A DNA stretch of 64,000 bases from JACQQW01 sp964520655 (lineage in GTDB: Bacteria > Omnitrophota > Gorgyraeia > Zapsychrales > Fredricksoniimonadaceae): contig CAZFNI010000009.1 in the NCBI GenBank assembly GCA_964520655.1, positions 1 through 64,000 of the forward strand. Direction: 5' to 3'. The notes beneath the pieces were generated by a model. That model was given only the letters and a program-made list of their open reading frames with translations. It was not told the origin of the DNA and made no database searches. Shown in pieces: positions 42,790 to 52,543 of the stretch. Numbering within the stretch: position 1 is the stretch's first letter; every line of letters starts with the position of its first letter. The position numbers and the translations under genes are program-made.

Positions 42790-45700
42790 CTACTGCGCGC
42801 TGGGCAAGGCCTTGATCTGGTCCTGACATTTTGTCAATTCGGCCCGCAGCTCATTGATCTGATCGAACAGCGACTCATTCTTGTCTTTAAGATCGCCGTT
42901 CTCTTTCATCACATCCATCAGACTGCTGTTAAGCGTCTTGATCTCTTTATTCATCGCGATCACGGACGGATCATTCTGGACAAGCCCCTCGCGTTTTTGC
43001 CTTAGCTTCTCTTTGAGGGTCGCGATCTGTTCTCTGGCATCGTCGAGCGCCTTGCGCAAGCCCTGAGGGTCAACGGACTTCGGGATCGCAGCTGCATTGA
43101 TCCTGTCATTGGCCGCATTGAGTTTCGCCGTCAGATCAGCGATCTGCTGGCGATCACGGGCGATGACTAAATCCACTCCCGATAAAGATGCCGGCAATAA
43201 ATTGATCTTCTTTTCTTTGAGCTGCGCCTTTAAACGGGCGATCTCTTTGTTCTTCCAGCCGATCTCCTCATTCAATCTGGCGATGGTCTTTTGCTCTTTG
43301 TCCATATCTGCTTTGATCGCATCGATCGCTTTCTGCTGCGCCGTGAAATCAATGGCATTGTCCTCAAGACTTTTCTGCAATGACACGATCTGCTGTTCTT
43401 TGTTCTTGAGCAGATTATTGATCTGCAGCATTTCCTCACGGGAACTCTTGAGCATTTCTTTTAAACGTTCGGCATCCGCCCGGCGGTTCGCTTCCACCAG
43501 CTCTTCCTGGGTCTCTTTCAACTGCTTGCGCACTGCGGCCAGCTGCGCGTCAGAGATCTTGATCTGGTCTTTAAGCTGGTCCGCCAGCGTCTGCAGCACC
43601 TTGGTCTTGGCCTGCATGGTCGACTGGGCCATGCTCAAAGACAGGTCCTTGATCTGTACGTCTTTAAGAGCCTGGGACCGCTCGGTCTTGGTCCGCAGTA
43701 ATTCATCCTGGGCTTTGATAAGAACATTCTCTTTACCCGTCATATCCTCATTGATCTTGCGCAAATTCACTTCGAGGGCATCTGCCCGCTGACGTGCCTG
43801 TGCGAGTTCTTTGCTTTGGTTTTCGTTGACGTCGGATGTTTCCTTCAGGCGGTCCTTGAAACGGTCCGTTATCTGGTAGGCCTCTTCTTTTTCCTTCTTG
43901 GCCGCTTTAAGCTCCTCGCTTAATTTCGTATTGTTCATGTTCATCGTATCGACGGCGAATTTTAATTCTGCCATCCGTTTCTCATATTCCTGCTGCTGCG
44001 CGGCCCAGTCATTCTTGGCCCCGTTCAATTTCTGTTTATACTCCTCCAGATTACCCAGCACTTTATTCTGATGCTCGACGATCAGCTTGTTCTTGACCAT
44101 CAGCATCTCAATGCGCTGGCGTTGTTTAGCCTGCAGCATTTCCTGCAGCGCGCGGCGCTCATCCGTCTGATTCTTCTGCAAATTAACCGCTTCCTGGTTC
44201 TTAACGATCTCTATACTGAGGGCCCTGGAAAGCTTATGGGACTGTTCTAACTGGTCTTTCAGGTCTTTTGATTCCTGCTTGGCCGCGGCGATCTGGTCAT
44301 CCAGCGCTTTGGTATCGGCTTTAACGACCACAGGCTGTATCGTTATCCCTTTTTGCGGCTGCTGCTGCACAGAATCATTGGTATGGGCCATCTTTAAAAA
44401 TGCTACCTGATCACGCATCTCTTTGGCTTCTTTTTGGGCGGCCGCTAATTGTTTCACCAGCGCATCGCGGTATTTCTCCTGATCACCGCTGCCCATCTGC
44501 CGCGCTTTAAGCTCGGTCAACTGATCGCGAAAGATCTGAGCCTGCGCCTTTAACGCGTCTAACTGAGCCATTTCCTTTGCTGTCAAACCACCCTGGGACT
44601 TAGGCGTATCAGAAGAAGGATCACTGTTCTCTTTAACGATACCCGCGATCTCTTCGGGAGATTTGACCACGATCTGATAATGGCGTTTAAGCTCGTCTAT
44701 CTCGGGATCATTTTTCTTTCCTGTTGTGCGGACAGGATTCATGACCACGATCTCATACTGTTTCTTTAACCGGTCATATTCCTCACGCTGCAGCGGCGTC
44801 AATGAAGCCTTCACCGCCATCTCCGCGGCATTGGTATTGTTCCCCTGGATCTCGGCAGGTGTTTGCACCACTGAAGCGCCAGCCTGCTTTAAGCTTAACT
44901 TCAATGCCGCGATCTGGGCATCCTTTAAAGCGACATCATTATTTAGACTGCTGATCTTTTCTTTTAACGCCAAACCTCTATCCTTTAAATGGGCAAAGAT
45001 CTCATCATCTTTTCTGATCTTCGCACGCAGCTCCGCGATAACCTTATCGCCGCCCTGGGCAGGCATTTGCTCATCACGCAGCGCATTGAGCGCGGCCCGT
45101 AATTGCTTTGCTTGTTCTTTTAACGCGGCTAATTCATCGTCTTTACTGCCTTTGACCTCAACAACAGCAGGCACAGAGACAACTTCTTTCATCACAGGAG
45201 CAGCCCCCGGTTTCTCCAATTTTGCGATGGTGGCTTCCAATTCTGCCAGACGACGGCTCTTGATAGACAACTCTTCTTGATTGGCCACCAAATCTTTGGC
45301 CATGCGCTGCAAGGCCTGCTTGGCTCTCCACTCCTCATCCTGTGCTTTGGCTAGATCATTCTGCAGCGTGCCGACATCCGCGCGCTGATGCTTATTTTTT
45401 AATATTTGCGCCAGCTTTTCATTGAGCGCTTTGATCTCCTGCTCTTTTTGCGCGATCAGGGCGGACTGATCCTTGGGATCTTTCTTGACGGACTTGTGCA
45501 GGTCTGCCAGCTGTGCGCGCAATTGTTTAGCTTCTTCTTTAAGGGTAATGACCTCTTCCTTATCTTCAGAAACAATCACTTTGCGTTCTGTCTTTTTCGA
45601 AACGGCTGTTTCTTTGTTGACAATATCCAAGGCCCGCTGATCGTTGCGCTGCATCCCGGCGATACGTTCTTCCAATTCTGCTAAACGGCGGTCTTTGGCC

Positions 45701-47055
45701 GTGATCTCTTCTTTATTCGCAACCAGGGCCTGCGCGGTTTTCATCAATTCTGCTTTTGCGTCGTGCGCCTGAGCCTCCGCTTTAGCCAATTGGTCTTTCA
45801 ATGCGGATATATTCGGATCTTGAACATGCTCCTGTTTGGGGATATGCGCCAGCTGGTCATTCAACTTTTTGATCTCCCGCTCTTTAACAGCGACGATATC
45901 GACCTGTTCCTGATATTTCTTGCGGAATGCTTCCGCTTTATCCCTGATCTGCCGCAGGTCCGCATCTTCTTCGTCAAGCTGTTTATGCATCAGCGCGTTC
46001 TGCTGGAGCGCATTGGCTAATTCTGTTTTAAGCAGGGAGATCTGTTCATCTTTCTCGCTTAATTTCTTCTCAAGCTCTGCCAGACGGGCATTGTTATCCT
46101 TGAAACTTTTCAATGTCTTGGCCAACTCCGCGTTCGAAGCGGTTAGGTCGCTTATCTTGGCGGTCTTCTCGACGATCTCACGCGCCATCCGCGATGAGGC
46201 AGCAGCGTCGACCTTGAGATCTTTTGTGGAATTGCGATAATCTTTAAGGGCAGTCTCATAACGGTCATTCGTTTTTGACAAGGCTTCCTTAATACGGGTC
46301 AACTCATCCTGAAGCAATTGAGACTGCGCAGACTTCTTCTGAAGCAAATCTTCCTTGTCTTTAAGCAAGCTTTCTTTCTCCGCCTGCATTTGATCGATCG
46401 ACCGTTCTGGAACATGTGTACTGGCCAGCGCCTTGTTAACCGCGGCATTTTTATAATGTTGATTATTGCGGGCCAGTTGATTCTGGAAAGCCGCTAATTT
46501 GCTTTTGAGCGCTTCCACTTCTTTACTTTTTTCCTGATAGGCTTTATTGAGCTTATGATCGCCCTTCTGCGATGACAACCGGCTTAACTGCCGCTCATAA
46601 GCTTTGAGCTGCTGGTTCTTCTGCTGCAGCAGCATGGCCTGATCATTCAAAATGCGCTGGTTCTGGTCCAGCTCATTTTGAATACCGGCATCATTGATAA
46701 CTATATTGGCGGGGGCCACTTCTCTTTCCCTGATATGTCCCACTTCAGCAGAGGCATCCACGATCTGATCCAACGCGCGGCGCTTATCTTCCGGCAAACT
46801 GCCATTCTGATCGATGAACGACTGATAGGCGTTTAAGATATCCGTCAATTGTCCGTATTGGTCCGGCTTGGCGAACATGTGTGCTTCATGCTCGAGCGCG
46901 ATCTTATTTTCTAAAATTGATCGGGTTAACGCCTTGTTCTCGCGTATGAGTTGTGACACCGGAGGCTTTTCCGCGATGCGGCCAACTTCCTGTGCATGTG
47001 CCGGAATAGAAAGGCTTAAACCAATAAAGACGTGGATGATCTTGTATTTATTCAT
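42790..47055 (-). CDS. Giant secreted coiled-coil protein with internal duplication
   Basis: I start at ATG 47055 because it gives a signal peptide (MNKYKIIHVFIGLSLSIPAHAQ). The mature protein is about 1,400 residues of nearly continuous heptads rich in K, E, Q, L and A. A block of roughly 145 residues is duplicated: KEREIKKLNDQLAHI to LAELEERIAGM (about 390-468) recurs as KEQEIKALNEKLAQI to LAELEATIAKL (about 537-612), and EEAKQLRAQLADL recurs as EQAKQLRAALNAL. A shorter repeat, LKxxYxIVVxxP, is near residue 820. There is no enzymatic motif. It overlaps the upstream secreted gene by 8 nt. A structural periplasmic or surface role is likely. Confidence 0.85.
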   Translation of the reverse strand: MNKYKIIHVFIGLSLSIPAHAQEVGRIAEKPPVSQLIRENKALTRSILENKIALEHEAHMFAKPDQYGQLTDILNAYQSFIDQNGSLPEDKRRALDQIVDASAEVGHIREREVAPANIVINDAGIQNELDQNQRILNDQAMLLQQKNQQLKAYERQLSRLSSQKGDHKLNKAYQEKSKEVEALKSKLAAFQNQLARNNQHYKNAAVNKALASTHVPERSIDQMQAEKESLLKDKEDLLQKKSAQSQLLQDELTRIKEALSKTNDRYETALKDYRNSTKDLKVDAAASSRMAREIVEKTAKISDLTASNAELAKTLKSFKDNNARLAELEKKLSEKDEQISLLKTELANALQQNALMHKQLDEEDADLRQIRDKAEAFRKKYQEQVDIVAVKEREIKKLNDQLAHIPKQEHVQDPNISALKDQLAKAEAQAHDAKAELMKTAQALVANKEEITAKDRRLAELEERIAGMQRNDQRALDIVNKETAVSKKTERKVIVSEDKEEVITLKEEAKQLRAQLADLHKSVKKDPKDQSALIAQKEQEIKALNEKLAQILKNKHQRADVGTLQNDLAKAQDEEWRAKQALQRMAKDLVANQEELSIKSRRLAELEATIAKLEKPGAAPVMKEVVSVPAVVEVKGSKDDELAALKEQAKQLRAALNALRDEQMPAQGGDKVIAELRAKIRKDDEIFAHLKDRGLALKEKISSLNNDVALKDAQIAALKLSLKQAGASVVQTPAEIQGNNTNAAEMAVKASLTPLQREEYDRLKKQYEIVVMNPVRTTGKKNDPEIDELKRHYQIVVKSPEEIAGIVKENSDPSSDTPKSQGGLTAKEMAQLDALKAQAQIFRDQLTELKARQMGSGDQEKYRDALVKQLAAAQKEAKEMRDQVAFLKMAHTNDSVQQQPQKGITIQPVVVKADTKALDDQIAAAKQESKDLKDQLEQSHKLSRALSIEIVKNQEAVNLQKNQTDERRALQEMLQAKQRQRIEMLMVKNKLIVEHQNKVLGNLEEYKQKLNGAKNDWAAQQQEYEKRMAELKFAVDTMNMNNTKLSEELKAAKKEKEEAYQITDRFKDRLKETSDVNENQSKELAQARQRADALEVNLRKINEDMTGKENVLIKAQDELLRTKTERSQALKDVQIKDLSLSMAQSTMQAKTKVLQTLADQLKDQIKISDAQLAAVRKQLKETQEELVEANRRADAERLKEMLKSSREEMLQINNLLKNKEQQIVSLQKSLEDNAIDFTAQQKAIDAIKADMDKEQKTIARLNEEIGWKNKEIARLKAQLKEKKINLLPASLSGVDLVIARDRQQIADLTAKLNAANDRINAAAIPKSVDPQGLRKALDDAREQIATLKEKLRQKREGLVQNDPSVIAMNKEIKTLNSSLMDVMKENGDLKDKNESLFDQINELRAELTKCQDQIKALPSAQ

Positions 47056-47464
47056 GATGGGCGGCCTGTATTTGTGTCCGAAGGGTATCGACATCGTTAT
47101 TAAGGTCAGCCAAGAATTTCTCTTCCTTGGCAATGGCTTCTTTAAGGTCCATGTTAGGATCAGCCGCAACAGCTGCGATCTCAACGGGTTTCGCTGGTGC
47201 TTTAACCAATGGCGCCGTATTGGTCTGTACTTCAGAGGCCTTCACCACAGGCTTGCTGCCATCCAGATTATAGCTGCGGCTTAGCTGCTTGATGCGCGCC
47301 ATCACCCGTTCGGCTTCCCTGTGGTCGCCCCGCTGGTGCAGCTCCTTGGCATAGGTCAGCATGGTGTCGATCGCCACATCCCGCATAAAGCTGCTTGTCG
47401 TTGAAGCCATTGCAGTTACGGCTGTAAAAATGGTGAAAATACACGCGATTGTCAGATTTCTCAT
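47048..47464 (-). CDS. Small secreted helical protein, partner of the coiled-coil gene
   Basis: The 138-residue product has a signal peptide (MRNLTIACIFTIFTAVTAMA). A helical segment follows, with the TPR-like stretch MLTYAKELHQRGDHREAERVMARIKQLS, then a Val/Ala/Pro linker and a short C-terminal coiled coil (EEKFLADLNNDVDTLRTQI). It is translationally coupled to the giant coiled-coil gene (8-nt overlap) and has an AAGGA before its ATG. The two exported helical proteins probably act together. No family assignment. Confidence 0.75.
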   Translation of the reverse strand: MRNLTIACIFTIFTAVTAMASTTSSFMRDVAIDTMLTYAKELHQRGDHREAERVMARIKQLSRSYNLDGSKPVVKASEVQTNTAPLVKAPAKPVEIAAVAADPNMDLKEAIAKEEKFLADLNNDVDTLRTQIQAAHHE

Positions 47465-47510
47465 ATTCCTTACCTGTTGATATGTAATGGTTTACGTTTC
47501 GAGTGTTTGG

Positions 47511-47537
47511 CTTATATCAAAATATTGATCTTGTCAA
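47511..47537 (-). promoter_or_regulatory. Promoter of the coiled-coil gene pair
   Basis: A perfect TTGACA (47537-47532) is followed after 15 nt by TATAAG (47516-47511), with TGA before it (extended -10). The leader to the ATG at 47464 is about 40 nt and contains a Shine-Dalgarno sequence. Confidence 0.6.
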
Positions 47538-47657
47538 CAAAATAATGCTGGAAGTATAACACCCAAACGGGGCATCGTCAAATTTTTAGAAAGGGCTTAC
47601 CCCGAAAGAAATACCGCTTCCTGCCCCCTGAAATTTGATGACCATGAGCATCTTTTA

Positions 47658-47666
47658 TGCTATAAC
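47658..47666 (+). promoter_or_regulatory. Extended -10 of mutS, probably leaderless
   Basis: TGCTATAAC at 47658-47666 is a near-perfect extended -10 (TGnTATAAT). It ends 7 nt before the ATG at 47674, which is the start that matches the family. No Shine-Dalgarno sequence precedes either candidate ATG. A -35 is weak, as is usual for extended -10 promoters. Confidence 0.6.
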
Positions 47667-47673
47667 ATACCCC

Positions 47674-50205
47674 ATGGAAACTGCCGCAACCCCCATGCTC
47701 AAACAATATCAGCAGATCAAATCCCGACATCAGGACTGCATCCTTTTTTTTCGTTTAGGGGACTTTTATGAGATGTTCTTTGAAGATGCCAAAGCCGCTT
47801 CCTCTATATTAGACCTTGTATTGACCTCACGCGGACAGGATGCCGGCGGCAAGATCCCCATGTGCGGCATTCCTTTTCACAGCGCGGACAATTACATCAA
47901 CAAATTAGTTAAAGCCGGCAGGAAAGTGGCTATCTGCGAACAGGTTGAGGATCCTGCATCCGCGAAAGGCATTGTCAAACGCGATGTCATCCGCGTGATC
48001 ACTGCCGGGACATATCTGGATGATAATACCGACACCCGCTGTTTATTATGCCTGTTGCCTCAAAAGGACGGGAGCTTCGGCTTTGCCTCCTGCGACACCA
48101 CAAGCTCGACCATATTGACCAACCGCATCGCCACTGCGCATCAGGCAGTCGAATTGTTGACGAAGTTAAGCGTTGCCGAATGCATTTATCCCCAAAGCGC
48201 TAAAGAACACATGCAAGAGCTCATGGCGCATCCCTTGTTAAAATTAAAGAACATCCTCCTGACAGAATTTGACGATTGGTGCTTTAACGCGGATATGGCC
48301 AAAAAATCCCTGTGCGCCCATTTCGGCGTTCTTAATCTCAACGGATTCGGCATTGAGGATATGCCCTGCGCTCAATCCGCCAGCGGGGCCTTATTAGAAT
48401 ATATGCGCCAAAGCAGCAAAACAGACTTAAAACATGTAAACAAGATCATGCTCTTTGCCACGGATGATTTTGTATTTATCTCGCCTGCGGCGCATTATGG
48501 ATTGGAATTAGAGACCGTTGTGCGCACCATGGATCTGACCGCAACCCCCATGGGTAAAAGGATGTTCCGTTTTTGGCTGTTTAACCCCCTTAAGGATTTG
48601 AATGCGCTTCAACAACGGCAAAGCGCCGTCTTGGCATTGAACCAGAATCCCAAAAACACCCAAACACTGGAGGAATGCCTGCGGTATTTGCCCGACCTGG
48701 AAAAATCCCTCTCGCGCATCAGCTGCCGCTGCGCATCAGTCAAAGACCTGGTGAGTTTGCGCCAGGGTCTGATGCGTGGTCCGCATATCATAGAAGCATT
48801 GGCGCCCATGAACCATCCGCTGCTGCAGATAAACGACCTGAAAAATTTACGAGAACTGCTTTTTAAAACGATCGACCCCGACGTGCCTCTTGGCAAACCG
48901 GAAGGCAAGACCATTGCTTCGGGGATCGATGTCGAATTGGATGAATTGCGCTCATTAGCCGAGAACGGTCGGCAATGGCTGCTGGAGTATCAGGCCCAGC
49001 AGATCAAACGCACGGGGATCAATTCGTTAAAAGTCGGATTCAATAATGTTTTCGGCTACTATATCGAGATCTCCAAAGCCAACCAGAAGTCTGTCCCGGC
49101 GGACTATATCCGCAAGCAGACCTTAGTCAACGGCGAGCGTTATATCACACCTGAATTAAAAACCTATGAGGACAAGATCCTCACGGCCCAGGACAAGATC
49201 TTTGCGATCGAGCGCCGGATCCTCAATACCATTGAACAGGAGATCCTGACCCAGGCCGCAGAGGTATCGCGATTCTGCCGCCAGATAGCCTCGATCGACT
49301 GCCTGTTGTCGTTCCAGAAACTCTTATTGTGGGACGGTTATATCCTGCCGGAATTAAATGACAGCGACGCCATTGACATTAAAGACGGACGACACCCCAT
49401 TGTTGAGAAAACCGTCCCCAACGGGTTTACGCCCAATGACACCACCCTTAACACCAGCGACTTGCATTTGATCATCCTGACCGGCCCGAACATGGCGGGT
49501 AAAAGCACCTTTATCCGGCAAAGCGCGTTGTTGGTCATTTTAGCCCAGATAGGCGCGCCTATCCCGGCCAAAGAAGCCGCCATCGGGCTGTGCGACAAAA
49601 TATTCACCCGCATCGGCGCGCATGATGAGATCGCCAAAGGCCAGTCGACATTCATGGTTGAGATGACCGAATGCGCGCATATTTTAAATAATCTCACGCC
49701 GCGTTCACTTGTCATCTTAGACGAGGTGGGGCGCGGGACATCGACCAGCGACGGGCTGTCGCTCGCCTGGGCGCTGGCGGAATACATGCATTCAAAAAAA
49801 GTCCGCACCCTGTTCGCGACCCATTTCCATGAACTGGTAGGGTTGGCCGACCAGTTTGACGGCATCGCCAATTTCAATGTCGCGGTCAAAGAATGGAAAG
49901 ACAAGATCGTATTTTTACATAAGATCATTCCTGGCGGCAGCGACGACAGCTACGGCATTTATGTGGCAAAATTAGCCGGTATCCCGTCAGAGATCATCAA
50001 ACGTTCGAAAGAGATCTTATCCGAGATCGAGATCGGTGCGGCCACGCCGTACCATAAGCCACAGCAGCAATTGAATTTGTTCGCGCCGACACACAATCCT
50101 CAGATCGAAGACATTGCCAATGAGTTAAGCAGTCTGGATATCAACACGCTGACACCCTTAGAAGCGTTAAAGATCTTGAACGATCTTAAAAGCAAGCTGG
50201 ACTAA
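47674..50205 (+). CDS. mutS: DNA mismatch repair protein MutS
   Basis: MutS recognises mismatches. The 843-residue protein has the mismatch-binding domain with FFRLGDFYEMF near residue 28 (the Phe-x-Glu wedge), the connector and lever domains, and the ABC-type ATPase with LTGPNMAGKSTFIRQ, the signature region STFMVEMTE and Walker B VILDEVGRGTSTSDG, then FATHFHEL. I chose ATG 47674 (METAATPMLKQYQ), the usual MutS N-terminus, instead of 47635. It is followed 6 nt later by mutL. Confidence 0.97.
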   Translation: METAATPMLKQYQQIKSRHQDCILFFRLGDFYEMFFEDAKAASSILDLVLTSRGQDAGGKIPMCGIPFHSADNYINKLVKAGRKVAICEQVEDPASAKGIVKRDVIRVITAGTYLDDNTDTRCLLCLLPQKDGSFGFASCDTTSSTILTNRIATAHQAVELLTKLSVAECIYPQSAKEHMQELMAHPLLKLKNILLTEFDDWCFNADMAKKSLCAHFGVLNLNGFGIEDMPCAQSASGALLEYMRQSSKTDLKHVNKIMLFATDDFVFISPAAHYGLELETVVRTMDLTATPMGKRMFRFWLFNPLKDLNALQQRQSAVLALNQNPKNTQTLEECLRYLPDLEKSLSRISCRCASVKDLVSLRQGLMRGPHIIEALAPMNHPLLQINDLKNLRELLFKTIDPDVPLGKPEGKTIASGIDVELDELRSLAENGRQWLLEYQAQQIKRTGINSLKVGFNNVFGYYIEISKANQKSVPADYIRKQTLVNGERYITPELKTYEDKILTAQDKIFAIERRILNTIEQEILTQAAEVSRFCRQIASIDCLLSFQKLLLWDGYILPELNDSDAIDIKDGRHPIVEKTVPNGFTPNDTTLNTSDLHLIILTGPNMAGKSTFIRQSALLVILAQIGAPIPAKEAAIGLCDKIFTRIGAHDEIAKGQSTFMVEMTECAHILNNLTPRSLVILDEVGRGTSTSDGLSLAWALAEYMHSKKVRTLFATHFHELVGLADQFDGIANFNVAVKEWKDKIVFLHKIIPGGSDDSYGIYVAKLAGIPSEIIKRSKEILSEIEIGAATPYHKPQQQLNLFAPTHNPQIEDIANELSSLDINTLTPLEALKILNDLKSKLD

Positions 50206-50211
50206 ACACCT

Positions 50212-51972
50212 ATGCCCAAAGTAACTCTTCTTTCCCCTGATGTCATTGCCAAGATCGCCGCCGGCGAGGTCGTTGACCGCCCTTCCTCCGTTGTTAAGGA
50301 GCTGGTGGAGAACTCCATTGACGCGCAGGCGACCTCGATCGAGGTACATCTAAAAGACGCCGGCAAAGAACTCATCCGCGTCAAAGACAATGGCAGCGGT
50401 ATCACCAAGGGGGACCTGGGCAATATTTTCCAACGCCACGCCACCAGCAAGATCAACAATATCGATGACTTAGAGACCCTTATCTCCATGGGGTTTAGAG
50501 GGGAGGCCCTGTTCTCGATCGCCGCGGTCTCGGATGTGACAGTGGAAAGCCAGTCGCAAGGCTCCAAAGAATCCTGGCTGCTGCATTTGCGCGCAGGCAA
50601 ACGGCTGCAGCTTGAACCATGTGCCGCCAAAGGCCACGGGACCGAAATAAAAGTATCTGAATTATTTTTCAATACCCCGGCACGCCGCAAATTCCTCAAA
50701 AGCAGCACATCGGAACTCAACCAATGCGTCCATACGCTGCTCAATTACGGCCTGCTGTATCCGGATAAACGATTTTTATTGACCCACGCCGGCAAAACAC
50801 TACTTGATCTTAGGCCAGCCCCCAACCTTCAAGACCGTATGGCCGCAGCACTGAACTTAAATACCGCAGACCTCCTGGAAACATCCCAGGATTTTCCTGA
50901 GGATAAGATCTATATCAAAGCCGTCTTAAGCAATATCAACATCGCCCGGCCCCGCCGGGATATGCAGTATTTCTTTATCAATCGCCGGCCAGTTGAGCAC
51001 AAATCTCTGGGATTCACCCTCAATGATGTCTACCGCGCGATCCTGCCGCCGGGCGTTTATCCGGCGTTCTTGATCAGCATACAGCTGGATCCGTCTTGTG
51101 TTGATGCCAACATACACCCGGCTAAAAAAGAAGTGCGCATCCTCACTGAAAGCCGCGTAGTCTCTCTGGTAAGGCATTTGGTCGATTACACGCTCATGCG
51201 TTTCGGCGGGACAAAAAAGCTCGAAGCCGCGCCCGGAGCCCCATCAGCAGTGCTGGAGAATATCTCCTTTGAACAGGGACTGCCCGCTGGGCAGATCATC
51301 TATGGCCCGGGACAAAAACAGCCTGACTTTTCTTTTTCTGCATCCCTCTCCCCCAGGCCCGCCATGCCCGCTGCAGCGCCTGATCTATTTGCCGCCCCTG
51401 CGGCCTCGATGACTGAGAAATTCTCCCGGGCGCGCTACATCGGATCGTTGAATAATAAATTCCTGTTGTTTGAGGATGGTTCTTCTCTATTATGTGTTGA
51501 CCAGCACGCAGCCCAGGAACGCATCATGTTCGAACGCTTCACGCGCCAGATCGAAGACGGCGCGATCGAAGTGCAGCCGCTATTGACCCCCATCCTCATC
51601 AAATTATCCATTGTGGAAGCCATCAGCATTGAAGAGTATGGGAAAAAGTTGGGCGAAGTGGGCATTGAGACCGCCCTGCTCGATGAAGGAACGCTGGCCA
51701 TACACGCCCATCCTGTGCTGCTCAAGAACATCGAGTCAGCGGTCAGACTGCTGCTCTCAGGAAATGATATCAATCGTTGTGACCGCAACACCATTGCCCG
51801 CAGGGCCTGCAAGGCCTCGATCACTGCCGGCGACCGGTTAAGCCCGCTTCAAGCAGAGCATCAGCGCAGAGAATTGCTCCAATGCAACGACCCGTTCACC
51901 TGTCCGCACGGCCGGCCGATCATCATTGAGCTAAGCGACAGCTTTCTAGACAGGCAGTTCTTAAGAACATAA
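50212..51972 (+). CDS. mutL: DNA mismatch repair protein MutL
   Basis: MutL couples mismatch recognition to excision. The 586-residue protein has the GHKL ATPase motifs (ELVENSIDAQAT, KDNGSGI, FQRHATSKI, SMGFRGEAL) and the NTPARRKFLKS region. A Pro/Ala linker (about 370-400) leads to a C-terminal dimerisation domain with VDQHAAQERIMFERF, CKASITAGDRLSP and CPHGRPI. The DQHA-x2-E motif matches the endonuclease-type MutL found in bacteria without MutH. Here it is DQHAAQE, so strand nicking by MutL itself is likely. Confidence 0.97.
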   Translation: MPKVTLLSPDVIAKIAAGEVVDRPSSVVKELVENSIDAQATSIEVHLKDAGKELIRVKDNGSGITKGDLGNIFQRHATSKINNIDDLETLISMGFRGEALFSIAAVSDVTVESQSQGSKESWLLHLRAGKRLQLEPCAAKGHGTEIKVSELFFNTPARRKFLKSSTSELNQCVHTLLNYGLLYPDKRFLLTHAGKTLLDLRPAPNLQDRMAAALNLNTADLLETSQDFPEDKIYIKAVLSNINIARPRRDMQYFFINRRPVEHKSLGFTLNDVYRAILPPGVYPAFLISIQLDPSCVDANIHPAKKEVRILTESRVVSLVRHLVDYTLMRFGGTKKLEAAPGAPSAVLENISFEQGLPAGQIIYGPGQKQPDFSFSASLSPRPAMPAAAPDLFAAPAASMTEKFSRARYIGSLNNKFLLFEDGSSLLCVDQHAAQERIMFERFTRQIEDGAIEVQPLLTPILIKLSIVEAISIEEYGKKLGEVGIETALLDEGTLAIHAHPVLLKNIESAVRLLLSGNDINRCDRNTIARRACKASITAGDRLSPLQAEHQRRELLQCNDPFTCPHGRPIIIELSDSFLDRQFLRT

Positions 51973-52009
51973 GCCGAGGGAACCGCTTTCCACAAAACCA
52001 CCATTTTTC

Positions 52010-52038
52010 TTGTTCAGCTATCCCCCTTGTGATATATT
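52010..52038 (+). promoter_or_regulatory. Promoter of the pilin gene
   Basis: TTGTTC (52010-52015) and TATATT (52033-52038) are 17 nt apart, and TGA before the -10 makes it extended. The leader is about 42 nt, AT-rich, and ends in AAAGGAG before the ATG at 52087. Confidence 0.55.
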
Positions 52039-52086
52039 CTATATTAGCTGTCATTATTAATTATTATTATACAAAGGAGATTCGCC

Positions 52087-52485
52087 ATGAAAACAGTACT
52101 CAATAAGAAAGGGTTCACGCTGGTCGAGATCATGATCGTCGTGGCCATCATCGCCCTGCTGGCGGCGATCGCTATCCCGAACCTGCTTCGGGCAAAATTG
52201 AATGCCAACGATTCCCTGGCTAAATCAACCGTACGCGCGTTATCAACATCCTCAGAATCTTACGCAACCGCGCATAACGGGAACTACCCTACGAATGTGA
52301 CGTCTTTGACAGGCGCCAACCCGGCGTTCTTGAATAACGCCTACTGCGATTCAACCATCAGCGGGTACTTCTATACCTGTACCTTCACCACCAGCACCTA
52401 CACCCTGTCAGCGACCCCGGTCACTGTCGGAACAACTGGTACGACCACATACACCATCTCTACGGGTGGTGTGTTAGTCCCATAA
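52087..52485 (+). CDS. Type IV pilin-like protein (PilA/GspG class)
   Basis: The 132-residue prepilin has the leader MKTVLNKKG and the processing site G/FTLVE with Glu5 of the mature protein. The hydrophobic helix IMIVVAIIALLAAIAIPNLL follows and then a globular head rich in Thr, Ser and Gly. Two cysteines (in AYCDST and YTCTF) can form a disulfide. The gene stands alone between its own promoter and a strong terminator, so it is probably a highly expressed major or minor pilin or pseudopilin. Assembly genes are elsewhere. Confidence 0.93.
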   Translation: MKTVLNKKGFTLVEIMIVVAIIALLAAIAIPNLLRAKLNANDSLAKSTVRALSTSSESYATAHNGNYPTNVTSLTGANPAFLNNAYCDSTISGYFYTCTFTTSTYTLSATPVTVGTTGTTTYTISTGGVLVP

Positions 52486-52510
52486 GCACCACGATCACAC
52501 GCTGTTACCC

Positions 52511-52543
52511 TAAGGCCGCTTGAAAAAGCGGCCTTAGTTTTTT
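52511..52543 (+). terminator. Intrinsic terminator of the pilin gene
   Basis: TAAGGCCGCTT (52511-52521) pairs perfectly with AAGCGGCCTTA (52526-52536) across a GAAA loop, followed by GTTTTTT. This is an 11-bp stem with a stable tetraloop. It also overlaps the end of the convergent acyltransferase gene (stop at 52534). Confidence 0.92.

Noticed and set aside
43097..43792. Long open frame on the plus strand inside the coiled-coil gene
   Set aside because: It is antisense to the giant coiled-coil gene. Ser/Ala/Leu-rich composition is the mirror of Lys/Glu/Gln heptads, and it has no ribosome-binding site or family.
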